From: Terriglobia bacterium
GTDB lineage: Bacteria; Acidobacteriota; Terriglobia; 20CM-2-55-15
Direction: 5' to 3'
Assembly (NCBI GenBank): GCA_036496425.1
Contig: DASXLG010000338.1
Coordinates: forward strand, 1 to 42,277
Length of the DNA: 42,277 nt
Positions 24,192-31,788 of this stretch are shown here, piece after piece; positions within the stretch are counted from its first letter, which is position 1, and each line of letters begins with the position of its first letter. A model generated the notes under the pieces. That model was not told the DNA's origin, did not search any database, and saw nothing but the letters and a program-made list of their open reading frames with translations. A program made the position numbers and the translations under genes.

Positions 24192-24899
24192 ATGGACAGC
24201 ATCCTCGATGTACACCACCTCTCTGTGAACTTTCGTCGGCGCCATGTGCTGCGCGACCTGAGCTTCAAGGTCGAACGCGGCACTTCGCTCGCGATTCTCG
24301 GGCCGAACGGCGCGGGCAAGACCGTGCTGTTTCGGTCGCTGATTGGTGCGACGCCCTTTGACGGCACGGTGCGCTGGGCCGCCGGCACGCGTATCGGCTA
24401 TGTGCCTCAGAAGCTGGACCTCGAGCGTGACATCCCGATCACCGGACTCGATTTTCTGACCGCACGCAGCGCGCTCGCGCGTGGCACGCGGGCCGACGTC
24501 TCTCGTGTGCTGGAGCTCGTCGGCATTGCCCCCGACGTGGTGAGACAGCCGATAGGCGTGCTCTCGGGCGGCCAGTTCCAACGTTTGCTGCTCGCCTTCG
24601 CGCTGCTCGGCGATCCGAACGCGCTGCTGCTCGACGAGCCGACCGCGGGAGTGGACGAGCCGGGGCAGGAACAAATCAACGAGCTTGTCAGCATTCTTCA
24701 GCGCGATCACGCGCTTACCGTGCTGTTCATTTCGCACGAGCTCACGGTGGTGACCCGCTACGCCACGAACGTGCTCTGCCTGAGCCAGAGCGCCGCATGC
24801 TTTGGTTCGCCACGCACCGTTCTGACGCCGAAAATCCTGCGAGACATGTACGGGACGGACGTGCATTATCACATCCACGATCACGCCGATGGCCGTTGA
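24192..24899 (+). CDS. zinc/manganese-type ABC transporter ATPase
   Basis: The product is 235 residues from the ATG at 24192, chosen because DSILDVHHLSVNF begins the ATPase fold; an in-frame start at 24132 would add 20 unrelated residues. It has Walker A GPNGAGKT (about 37), signature LSGGQFQRLLLAFAL (about 124), Walker B ALLLDEPTAGVD (about 145) and H-loop FISHELT. Together with the ZnuB-like permease at 24889 it belongs to the family that imports Zn2+, Mn2+ or Fe2+. The C-terminus is His-rich (DVHYHIHDHADG). Its third codon positions appear more GC-rich than in the flanking cytochrome genes. Confidence 0.9.
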   Translation: MDSILDVHHLSVNFRRRHVLRDLSFKVERGTSLAILGPNGAGKTVLFRSLIGATPFDGTVRWAAGTRIGYVPQKLDLERDIPITGLDFLTARSALARGTRADVSRVLELVGIAPDVVRQPIGVLSGGQFQRLLLAFALLGDPNALLLDEPTAGVDEPGQEQINELVSILQRDHALTVLFISHELTVVTRYATNVLCLSQSAACFGSPRTVLTPKILRDMYGTDVHYHIHDHADGR

Positions 24900-25647
24900 T
24901 GTATTGGCCCTCGCGGTAGTGATGGCCGTGGCCTCCGGCCTGATCGGTTGCTTTGCCGTGATGCGGCGGATGTCGCTGGCGGCCGATCCGCTTTCGCACG
25001 TCGCGCTGCCCGGTATCGGCGTCGCCCTGGCGCTACGGATCCATCCGATCTTCGGCGCCGCGGCGCTGCTGTTCTTCGGCGCGCTCCTGGTGTGGGCGCT
25101 CGAGCAACGGACCCGTGCCGCCACCGAAACGATGATCGGCGTTGTCTTTTCCGCGGCGCTGGCTGTCGGAAGCATGATCACCACGGGCGAGGATCTGATA
25201 GGGGCGTTGTTCGGCACCAACAGCGCGCTCAGCAGGCCGGAGTTGATCTTCGGCCTCGTCGGCGCGGTAGCAGTGATCGTCTTCATCATTACACAACGGG
25301 ACAGGCTGATCCTGATGCTCGTGTCGACAGAAGTGGCCCGCACGGCCGGGATCAACGTCGGCCGCCTGAATCTGCTGTATCTTGAAGCATTCGCGCTGAC
25401 GATTGCGCTCGGGCTGCGCTACCTGGGGGTGCTGTTGATGGGGGCTCTGATTATTGTGCCCGCCGCCACCGCAAAGGGACTGGCACGCAATCTCACAGGC
25501 ATGCTGTACATGGCGGCCGGTATCGCTGTACTGGCCACCGTCGTCGGTACCTGGGCGGCGATTTACCTCAACCGGCCCAGCGGCCCGCTGATCGTGATGA
25601 CGGCGACAGGCGTCTTCCTGCTTAGTCTTACACGAGAGCCCGCCTAA
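24889..25647 (+). CDS. ZnuB/MntB-like ABC transporter permease
   Basis: The product is 252 residues with about eight membrane helices. Family marks are the opening CFAVMRRMSLAADPLSHVAL PG region, GTNSALSR and the coupling region GLRYLGVLLMGALIIVPAAT. It forms the membrane channel for a divalent metal with the ATPase at 24192; the two genes overlap by 11 bp. No periplasmic metal-binding protein gene lies beside it, which is unusual for this importer type; it may be encoded elsewhere or the system may work in another way. Confidence 0.92.
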   Translation: MAVDVLALAVVMAVASGLIGCFAVMRRMSLAADPLSHVALPGIGVALALRIHPIFGAAALLFFGALLVWALEQRTRAATETMIGVVFSAALAVGSMITTGEDLIGALFGTNSALSRPELIFGLVGAVAVIVFIITQRDRLILMLVSTEVARTAGINVGRLNLLYLEAFALTIALGLRYLGVLLMGALIIVPAATAKGLARNLTGMLYMAAGIAVLATVVGTWAAIYLNRPSGPLIVMTATGVFLLSLTREPA

Positions 25648-25674
25648 ATGCCACGCCGAGCGGAGGGTATTCTC

Positions 25675-25839
25675 CTATTGGCACCTGGCGGCAAGCGTGG
25701 GCTTCTCGCAATACTTATCGTGGCAGTTCGCGCAAGCCGTTGTCATCTTGTCCTCGGCCGAAGAGAGGCCGATCGCTGCTGTGAACAAAACCAACACCGA
25801 AGCTACTTTCGCGAATCGGATTTGTGTGTCCTGTCGTGA
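25675..25839 (-). pseudogene. short c-type cytochrome fragment
   Basis: Directly after the stop of the cytochrome gene at 25841 the minus strand encodes a signal-peptide-like stretch (FAKVASVLVLFTAAIGLSSA) and then a haem motif with a class II-like tail (TACANCHDKYCEKPTLAARC). There is no ATG at the right place. A frame from 25923 would overlap the preceding gene by about 80 bp. It could be a tiny cytochrome with an unusual start or a 5'-damaged copy. Confidence 0.45.
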
Positions 25840-25840
25840 A

Positions 25841-26413
25841 TCAGTCGACGATTCCGTCTTCCTTTGCAGCTTGTTGAGCGCGCTTGTCGTTGGGATACCA
25901 ATAATGAAGGTGGCAATTTTCACAAGCCTTGTCGATGCTGTCGATCGCCTTGAACAATGCGTCCTTATCTTTGGCGTCGACAGCCTTCAGTGTCATCGCC
26001 GCCGCATCCTGAAGCCTTCGCGCGCGCCGGAAAAAGCCTGGACGGTCCCCGTCCACAAGCTTCTGGATTTCCTCCGGCTGGAGTTCCACCTGGGGATTCT
26101 TGGACTTTTCGCTCGGATGCGCGACCTTCCGGCCCTCCATCGTCAATAGATTCGGCGCTTCCATAAGAATGAAAGCGCGATGACGCACTTCCTCCCACTC
26201 TTCATCCGTCTGCGGAGCTTTTTCTCTAACGCCGTTCTCGTCGGCGATTTCCTGAACTGATTCGAATAGGAAGTCTCCGCTGGGATCGACCATCGAATCC
26301 ATGATGTCCTTGATCGTTGCGGGTTTCAAAAGATCAGGTGGCGCGGGCGCTCTGGAGCACGCGCCCGATACCGCAGCGAGGACGCCGGCCAGGAACAGGT
26401 TGGATATTCTCAT
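25841..26413 (-). CDS. cytochrome c'-like protein, paralogue 3
   Basis: The product is 190 residues. The signal peptide MRISNLFLAGVLAAVSGAC ends in a lipobox-like Cys. It shares ATIKDIMDSMVDPSGDFLFE, TDEEWEEVRHRAFILMEAPN, LLTMEGRKVAHPSEK and the haem site CENCHLHYWYPNDK with the copies at 22472 and 23380. It is more divergent (TMEGR for QMPGR). A probable extracytoplasmic haem carrier. A TAGAAT box and an operator-like repeat lie upstream. Confidence 0.88.
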   Translation of the reverse strand: MRISNLFLAGVLAAVSGACSRAPAPPDLLKPATIKDIMDSMVDPSGDFLFESVQEIADENGVREKAPQTDEEWEEVRHRAFILMEAPNLLTMEGRKVAHPSEKSKNPQVELQPEEIQKLVDGDRPGFFRRARRLQDAAAMTLKAVDAKDKDALFKAIDSIDKACENCHLHYWYPNDKRAQQAAKEDGIVD

Positions 26414-26455
26414 AACGGTCTGCGGTACATCATTCTAGGTGAAAAACGGCGAGGG

Positions 26456-26475
26456 AATTCTCGAAAGTTTCTGAA
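26456..26475 (-). promoter_or_regulatory. 11-bp repeat operator (weaker copy) with -10 box
   Basis: On the minus strand it reads TTCAGAAACTTTCGAGAATT. The first half is perfect, the second (TCGAG) degenerate. TAGAAT lies 18 bp after it, the same distance as the TAACAT at the 24022 site, and just before the cytochrome gene at 26413. Confidence 0.45.
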
Positions 26476-26767
26476 GTTTTCGACAGATTCATACTTCGTT
26501 GTTTCCTCCATCAGGTTCGACGTCAGTCTTGATGGAGTTCCCTGGCAAATCCGTCCGACACCTTGCGAACAATCGATCTGATTTGCGGAATGGAGCTTCG
26601 AACTCTCGATCAATACGATGCGTATTACCAGGATCGGGATTGGCGGAAGCCTCTGCCGGTGATCATGGCGCGGCCCCATGACTGTCGATATCGGCGGGAA
26701 CCATAACGACCTATCGGCCTGATTTATCGGAATGGGAAGCAGACTTAAGAAGGAGGAGAAAGAGTTA
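26476..26767. other. gap with degraded coding-like sequence
   Basis: About 290 bp without a convincing gene. A plus-strand frame near 26591 (MELRTLDQYDAYYQDRDWRK) has protein-like composition but lacks a ribosome-binding site and ends after 38 codons. It may be decayed coding DNA. Confidence 0.3.
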
Positions 26768-26854
26768 ATGAAGTGCCGGGTCTGCGGCAGCAAACTGGAA
26801 TCGGTTGACCGGTTTCCGAATAAACTGACGATTGAGGACTTTCTTCGGGGCTAA
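26768..26854 (+). CDS. 28-residue CxxC mini-protein or truncated gene
   Basis: ATG 26768 is preceded 11 bp upstream by AAGGAGG, one of the best Shine-Dalgarno sequences in the window. It encodes MKCRVCGSKLESVDRFPNKL and eight more residues, then TAA. The Cys-x2-Cys resembles half a zinc ribbon, as at the start of some methyltransferases and regulators, so it may be the 5' remnant of a larger gene. A functional small protein cannot be excluded. Confidence 0.4.
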   Translation: MKCRVCGSKLESVDRFPNKLTIEDFLRG

Positions 26855-26859
26855 CGGCT

Positions 26860-26975
26860 CCAGCGTGAGAAAGTCCGATTAGCCGATATCCAATCTTCAA
26901 CAAAGAGATTAGCCACAAAAGGCACAGAAGGGGACGCAGACTTTTGTGCCTTTTGTGGCTAATCTCTTACTTGTT
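26860..26975. repeat. palindrome plus cytochrome-gene 3' end, inverted duplicate
   Basis: The palindrome arms 26899-26930 and 26941-26975 match across a 10-base loop. The whole stretch aligns, in opposite orientation, to about 23290-23405: first the 3' end of a cytochrome gene (AAGTCCGATTAG, Lys-Ser-Asp-stop), then the spacer, then the palindrome, roughly four bases in five identical. Confidence 0.85.
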
Positions 26976-27014
26976 ATAGGATGTACGTCGAATTTGATCA
27001 GGCCTTATGACCGC

Positions 27015-29984
27015 ATGAACCACGTTCCCGAGAGAAATCCTCACCCGGACGGAATCCCCTTGCCGCCAAGTTCGCATGCGAAGCCCGTGAATACCTTCGG
27101 CCCTGCGATGGAGCTCGAACTCGAGCTGCGGCGTGTGGTCCGCGGCGAAGTCCGCTTCGACGCCGGTGCGCGCGCGATCTACGCCTCCGACGGCTCGAAC
27201 TACCGCCAGGCCCCAATCGGCGTGGTCGTTCCTCGCGATAACGACGATGTGATTGCGGCCATGGCGGCCTGCCGCAAGTTCGGCGCGCCGGTCTTGTCGC
27301 GGGGTGCGGGAACCAGCCTTGCCGGGCAGTGCTGCAATGTTGCGGTTGTGCTCGACTACACGAAGTACATGAACCGGATTCTCGAGATCAATCCGGCGCA
27401 ACGGTATGCCTGGGTTCAGCCCGGTGTCGTCTGCGATACGCTTCGCGATGCTGCGGAAACCTATCAGCTCACCTGGGGGCCCGATCCTTCCACGCACAAC
27501 CGATGCTCTCTGGGCGGGATGATCGGCAACAACTCGTGCGGCACTCATTCGTTGTTCGCGGGAAAGACGGCGGACAATATTGAGGAACTCAAAATCCTCC
27601 TGTACGACGGCACGCAACTGACCGTCGGGCCGACTCAACCGCAGGAACTCGATGCCATCGTGGCGGCGGGAGGGCGGCGCGGCGAAATCTACGGCGCTTT
27701 ACGCGGGATTCGGGATCGCTATGCGGACCTGATCCGTTCGAAATACCCGGCCATTCCGCGGCGGGTGTCGGGCTACAACCTCGAACAGTTGCTCCCCGAA
27801 AACGGTTTCAACATCGCGCGGGCGCTGGTGGGAACGGAAGGCACGTGTACCGCTGTGCTCGAGGCAAAGGCCAGGCTCATTCCAAGTCCGCAATACCGCT
27901 CGCTGGTCGGCCTCGGTTACCGCGACGCGTTTGCCGCCGCGGACCACGTCCCGGAGATACTTGCCCTCGAGCCGATCGGCCTGGAAGGCTTCGAAGGAGC
28001 GATGATCGACGGACTCCGGCGGAAGGGCGCGCCGAATCTCGAATTGATTCCCGAGGGCCGCGGTTACCTGCTCGTCGAGTTCGGAGCCGATGCCCCCGGC
28101 GCCTCCGAGCAACGCGCGAGCGAGCTGATCGAGCGTTTAAAGCGGCTTCCGGATCCTCCGAACATGCGTCTGTATACGAAGGCAGCGGCGAAAGCCGTGT
28201 GGCGCATTCGCGAATCGGGACCACGGGCCGCCGGCGGCGGGCCCGGCATGCCGCCTCGCTTCGAAGGATGGGATGACGCCTCCGTTGCTCCGGACAAGCT
28301 TGGCCCCTACCTGCGGGAATTGCGGCAGCTCCTGGACTCCTACAACTATCAGGCCGCGTACTACGGTCACTTCGGCGACGGCTGCATCCACATGCAGGTG
28401 AGCTTCGACCTGTTCACCGGCCAGGGAATCCGCAACTATGCCGCCTTCATTGAGCGCGCCGCCGATCTGGTCGTGAAATACGGAGGTTCGCTTTCGGGAG
28501 AACACGGCGACGGACAGTCCCGCGGCGCGCTGCTTCCGAAGATGTTTGGTCCGGAACTGATGCAGGCCTTCCGTGATTTCAAAGCCGTCTGGGATCCGGA
28601 AAACAAAATGAATCCGCACAAGGCGGCCGTGGATCCGTATCCGCCTACAGAGAATCTGCGGCTGGGCGCAGATTACAAACCGAAGGATCCGCCAACGCAC
28701 TTTGCTTTTCCGGAGGATCAGGGGTCGTTCGCCAAAGCTTCGCTCAGATGCATTGGTGTCGGCGCCTGCCGCAAAGGCAGCGAGGGCATGATGTGCCCGA
28801 GCTACATGGCGACACTCGAGGAGGAACACAGCACGCGGGGACGCGCCCGCCTGCTGTGGGAGATGCTTCAGGGCGAGGTCATCCAGGATGGCTGGAAAAG
28901 CGAACAGGTCAAACAGGCCATGGACCTCTGCCTGTCGTGCAAGGCCTGCAAATCGGAATGTCCGACCAACGTCGACCTGGCGACCTACCGGGCCGAGTTT
29001 CTGTCGCATTATTACGAGTCGCACTCGCGCCCGCTTGAGGCTTACGTGTTCGGCATGATCGACCGGTGGGCGCAGCTGGCTTCAGTCGCGCCGCGACTGG
29101 CGAACTTCGCCAACAATGCGCCGGGTGTCCGGCAGCTGCTCGGTTCCGCTCTGCACCTGGCTCCGCAGCGCCAGCTTCCCCGCTTTGCCACGCATACGTT
29201 CCAGCAGTTCGCTCGCCGCCGGCATGTGCCCGATACCGTCACGGCCGGAGCAACCCGCAACGGAAGCCGGCAAGTGATCCTCTGGGCGGATACGTTCAAC
29301 AACTACTTTCATCCGCAAACCAGTGAAGCCGCCTACGAAGTGCTGACGCAGGCGGGCTTCGAAGTCAGTGTGCCGGCCGGACACTTCTGCTGCGGGCGGC
29401 CGCTCTACGATTTCGGCATGATCGGCCGCGCGCGATCGTATTTGCAGGAGATTCTCCGGAAGCTGGCCGGGCCCATCGATGCAGGTGTCCCGATCGTCGT
29501 GCTCGAACCGAGTTGCGCCTCCGTGTTTCGAGACGAACTGCGCAACCTGTTTCCGTCCGATGAGCGGGCCGAACGCCTGCGGAAGCAAACCTTCCTGCTC
29601 AGCGAATTCCTGGAACGGCAAGCCCCGCGCTATGTACCTCCCCGGTTGAACCGCGAGGTTCTGGTCCACGGTCATTGCCACCACAAGGCCATCCTCAAGA
29701 TGACCGACGAAGAATCGTTGCTGAAGAAAATGGGCGCCGAAGTCAGGGCGCCGGATGCAGGCTGCTGCGGAATGGCCGGGCCGTTCGGATTCGAGAAAAG
29801 CAAGTACGAGGTCTCGCAGATCATCGGGGAGCGCCTGCTGCTACCTGCCGTGAGGGCCTCTGCGCCGGACACGCTGATCGTGGCCAACGGATTCAGCTGT
29901 CAGGAACAGATCGCGCATGGAACCGGCCGGCGCGCGATTCACCTGGCGGAATTGATTTACCTCGCGTCCCAATCTCAGAAATGA
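27015..29984 (+). CDS. fused FAD-linked oxidase and iron-sulfur CCG-domain protein
   Basis: The product is 989 residues. ATG 27015 is preferred; the frame is open upstream through the palindrome. The N-terminal half is a GlcD/D-lactate dehydrogenase-type FAD domain (LSRGAGTSLAGQCCN, LGGMIGNNSCGTHS near 166). Next comes a ferredoxin-like region with two cysteine clusters (CIGVGACRKG...CP near 578 and CLSCKACKSECP near 638). The C-terminus holds two CCG cysteine motifs (CCGRPLYDFG near 792, CCGMAGPFGF near 916) as in GlcF and LldE. It probably oxidises D-lactate, glycolate or another 2-hydroxy acid and passes electrons to the quinone pool. The fusion is well known in many phyla. Confidence 0.93.
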   Translation: MNHVPERNPHPDGIPLPPSSHAKPVNTFGPAMELELELRRVVRGEVRFDAGARAIYASDGSNYRQAPIGVVVPRDNDDVIAAMAACRKFGAPVLSRGAGTSLAGQCCNVAVVLDYTKYMNRILEINPAQRYAWVQPGVVCDTLRDAAETYQLTWGPDPSTHNRCSLGGMIGNNSCGTHSLFAGKTADNIEELKILLYDGTQLTVGPTQPQELDAIVAAGGRRGEIYGALRGIRDRYADLIRSKYPAIPRRVSGYNLEQLLPENGFNIARALVGTEGTCTAVLEAKARLIPSPQYRSLVGLGYRDAFAAADHVPEILALEPIGLEGFEGAMIDGLRRKGAPNLELIPEGRGYLLVEFGADAPGASEQRASELIERLKRLPDPPNMRLYTKAAAKAVWRIRESGPRAAGGGPGMPPRFEGWDDASVAPDKLGPYLRELRQLLDSYNYQAAYYGHFGDGCIHMQVSFDLFTGQGIRNYAAFIERAADLVVKYGGSLSGEHGDGQSRGALLPKMFGPELMQAFRDFKAVWDPENKMNPHKAAVDPYPPTENLRLGADYKPKDPPTHFAFPEDQGSFAKASLRCIGVGACRKGSEGMMCPSYMATLEEEHSTRGRARLLWEMLQGEVIQDGWKSEQVKQAMDLCLSCKACKSECPTNVDLATYRAEFLSHYYESHSRPLEAYVFGMIDRWAQLASVAPRLANFANNAPGVRQLLGSALHLAPQRQLPRFATHTFQQFARRRHVPDTVTAGATRNGSRQVILWADTFNNYFHPQTSEAAYEVLTQAGFEVSVPAGHFCCGRPLYDFGMIGRARSYLQEILRKLAGPIDAGVPIVVLEPSCASVFRDELRNLFPSDERAERLRKQTFLLSEFLERQAPRYVPPRLNREVLVHGHCHHKAILKMTDEESLLKKMGAEVRAPDAGCCGMAGPFGFEKSKYEVSQIIGERLLLPAVRASAPDTLIVANGFSCQEQIAHGTGRRAIHLAELIYLASQSQK

Positions 29985-30052
29985 GGTTTCGCGCGGTCCT
30001 CGAACGAACGACGTCGACTACCGAAGAAGCCGGAATCTGACTGAAGGGGGAC

Positions 30053-30125
30053 GAAACCACAAGATGCACAAGAGGCACAAGGAGAACGGTGCTGTTCTTG
30101 TGCCTTTTGTGCTTCTCGTGGTTCC
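30053..30125. repeat. intergenic palindrome, CACAAGA class
   Basis: The imperfect arms 30053-30087 and 30094-30125 (GAAACCACAAGATGCACAAG, and GTTCTTGTGCCTTTTGTGCT in the other) lie between two genes on the same strand, after the oxidoreductase stop. A half-unit of the same sequence (GAAACCACGAGAGGCAGA) occurs at 40579. Confidence 0.88.
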
Positions 30126-30201
30126 TTCTCTGCTGTGCCGGCGGCACGATTCGTAATAGAATCCCACGGTGTAAACCGCGCACACAAGGAGCACAGAGAA
30201 C

Positions 30202-31209
30202 ATGACTTTCCAGCGAGTGATGGTGATGGTTCTTGCCTGTCTGAGTTTGCCGCTTTCCGGCCTGGCTCAGGTTCGTATCGTCCAGACCAATTCCGGGGGC
30301 GACAACATTCACCTGATCGACCCGGCGACAAACAAGGTTGTCGGCGAAGTCAAAGGCGTCCCGGTCAATCACGGCGCCGCCGCGTCTCCGGACGGAAGAA
30401 CCCTCTATTTCAGCAGCGAAGCCGAACGGACGCTGGACGTCGTGAACGGAAAGACCCTGACGATTACAAAGAAGATCGCACTGAGCGGCCGGCCGAACAA
30501 CATCACGGCGAGCAAAGACGGAAAACGCGTGTACGTGGCGATCGTTTCCGAGCCCGGTGCGATCGATGTCATCGACGCGGCGAAACAGGAAAAGATCAAA
30601 ACGATCCCGGCAATGGGCGGCGTCCACAACGTTTACCTGACGCCGGATGGGAAATACCTGGTCTCCGGATCGATCGCGAGCGGCATGATGTCGGTTTTCG
30701 ATTCCAGAACAGACGAACTCGCCTGGACACTAAAAACGGAGGGCGTGCGGCCCATCGTATTCGAAACCGATTCCGACGGCTCCACGAAGCGCGCTTTCGT
30801 TCAGGTTTCCGGATTCCACGGTTTTGTCGCCGTCGACTTTGCCGGGCATAAAGAAATGGCCAGAATCAAGCTGCCCGACATCCCGGTCGAAGAACGCGCG
30901 AAAGGAACATTCCAGGGCGCGCCGTCGCACGGCATGGGCGTCACTCCGGACGGAAAGACGCTGTGGGTTACCAGCCGGATGAACCGGCGCGTCTACGCGT
31001 ATTCGCTTCCCGATCTGAAGCTGCTCGCCGAAGTGCCGGTCGGCAACGATCCGGACTGGATCACCATGACACCGGACGGAAAGATGGTCTACGTGGCGAA
31101 TGCCGAATCCAACTCGGTGTCGGCAATAGACACGGTCGCGAGGAAAGAAGTCGCGCGCATCCCGGTCGGCGAGAACCCCAAGCGGAATATAACGGTCGTC
31201 ATGAAGTAA
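30202..31209 (+). CDS. secreted YVTN beta-propeller protein
   Basis: The product is 335 residues; AAGGAG lies about 10 bp before ATG 30202. The signal peptide ends near SGLAQ. Seven or so 40-45-residue blades follow (GKTLTITKKIALSGRPNNIT, VYLTPDGKYLVSG, VYVANAESNSVSAIDTVARK). Such propellers (YncE/SMP-30-like) bind small molecules or proteins outside the cytoplasm. No catalytic site is recognisable. A second such protein is encoded at 39393-40541. Confidence 0.9.
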   Translation: MTFQRVMVMVLACLSLPLSGLAQVRIVQTNSGGDNIHLIDPATNKVVGEVKGVPVNHGAAASPDGRTLYFSSEAERTLDVVNGKTLTITKKIALSGRPNNITASKDGKRVYVAIVSEPGAIDVIDAAKQEKIKTIPAMGGVHNVYLTPDGKYLVSGSIASGMMSVFDSRTDELAWTLKTEGVRPIVFETDSDGSTKRAFVQVSGFHGFVAVDFAGHKEMARIKLPDIPVEERAKGTFQGAPSHGMGVTPDGKTLWVTSRMNRRVYAYSLPDLKLLAEVPVGNDPDWITMTPDGKMVYVANAESNSVSAIDTVARKEVARIPVGENPKRNITVVMK

Positions 31210-31221
31210 GGACTGTGAAGA

Positions 31222-31304
31222 CTTATTGGAGGTTGCATCATTGGAGGTTTCTGCAGTTCTAAATTTGAAATGCAGAAACCTCCAATGATGCAACTTCCAA
31301 TAAG
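31222..31304. repeat. long intergenic palindrome, ATTGGAGG class
   Basis: Two 34-bp arms (31222-31255 and 31271-31304), identical except for one base, surround an A/T-rich loop between convergent genes. The 15-base motif ATTGGAGGTTGCATC is nearly repeated within each arm. It touches the stop codon of the cytochrome at 31306. Confidence 0.92.
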
Positions 31305-31305
31305 C

Positions 31306-31788
31306 TTATTTCTTGCCGTAGGCCCTGTTCAGGTAGTCCACCAGGCTGGGAACCTGGGCCTCTTTCACATCTGCACCGTACTTCACCATCGTGGTGACGA
31401 CGTCCTGCCAGTCTTCGCGCTTATAAAAGCCCTGAAACTTTTTCACTTCGTTTAATCCGTGGCAGGCCGTGCAGCTGGTGTCCAGAATCTTACGGCCTTC
31501 TCCGAAGTAGTCGGCAAGATATTGAACCAGGACCGGAGATTGTTCCGCGCTGAGCGCCGCGCCGTTCTGCATCATCCGGTCGATGACCATTTTCCAGCCG
31601 TCCTGACCGAGTCCCTCGTTCTTTGCGACCGCATCCAGCCCGTGACAGGACGTACACGCCATCTCGAAAATCGGCTTGCCGGGGCCCTCGGGCAGCTCGA
31701 CCGTGGCCTGCCTCATCGCGCCGAAACCGGCCGAAGCGAGGAATAGCGTCCCCACTATGTAGATCGTCTTCTTCAAGCTAGTTTGCAT
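31306..31788 (-). CDS. dihaem cytochrome c
   Basis: The product is 160 residues. ATG 31788 overlaps the end of the DUF190 gene and opens MQTSLKKTIYIVGTLFLASA, a signal peptide. Two haem-binding modules follow, each CxxCH (CTSCHGLDAV near residue 47; CTACHGLNEV) with a downstream W-x6-M or W-x6-V element and YL(A/N) helix. It is a periplasmic electron carrier. It is the last gene of the fluoride-riboswitch operon, which is an unusual partner for CrcB. Confidence 0.9.
   Translation of the reverse strand: MQTSLKKTIYIVGTLFLASAGFGAMRQATVELPEGPGKPIFEMACTSCHGLDAVAKNEGLGQDGWKMVIDRMMQNGAALSAEQSPVLVQYLADYFGEGRKILDTSCTACHGLNEVKKFQGFYKREDWQDVVTTMVKYGADVKEAQVPSLVDYLNRAYGKK

Noticed and set aside
24144-25355. 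403-codon minus-strand frame opposite the ABC transporter genes
   Set aside because: It mirrors the GC-rich ATPase and permease, has low-complexity Ser/Arg/Ala content and no family resemblance, while the plus strand encodes clear motifs.
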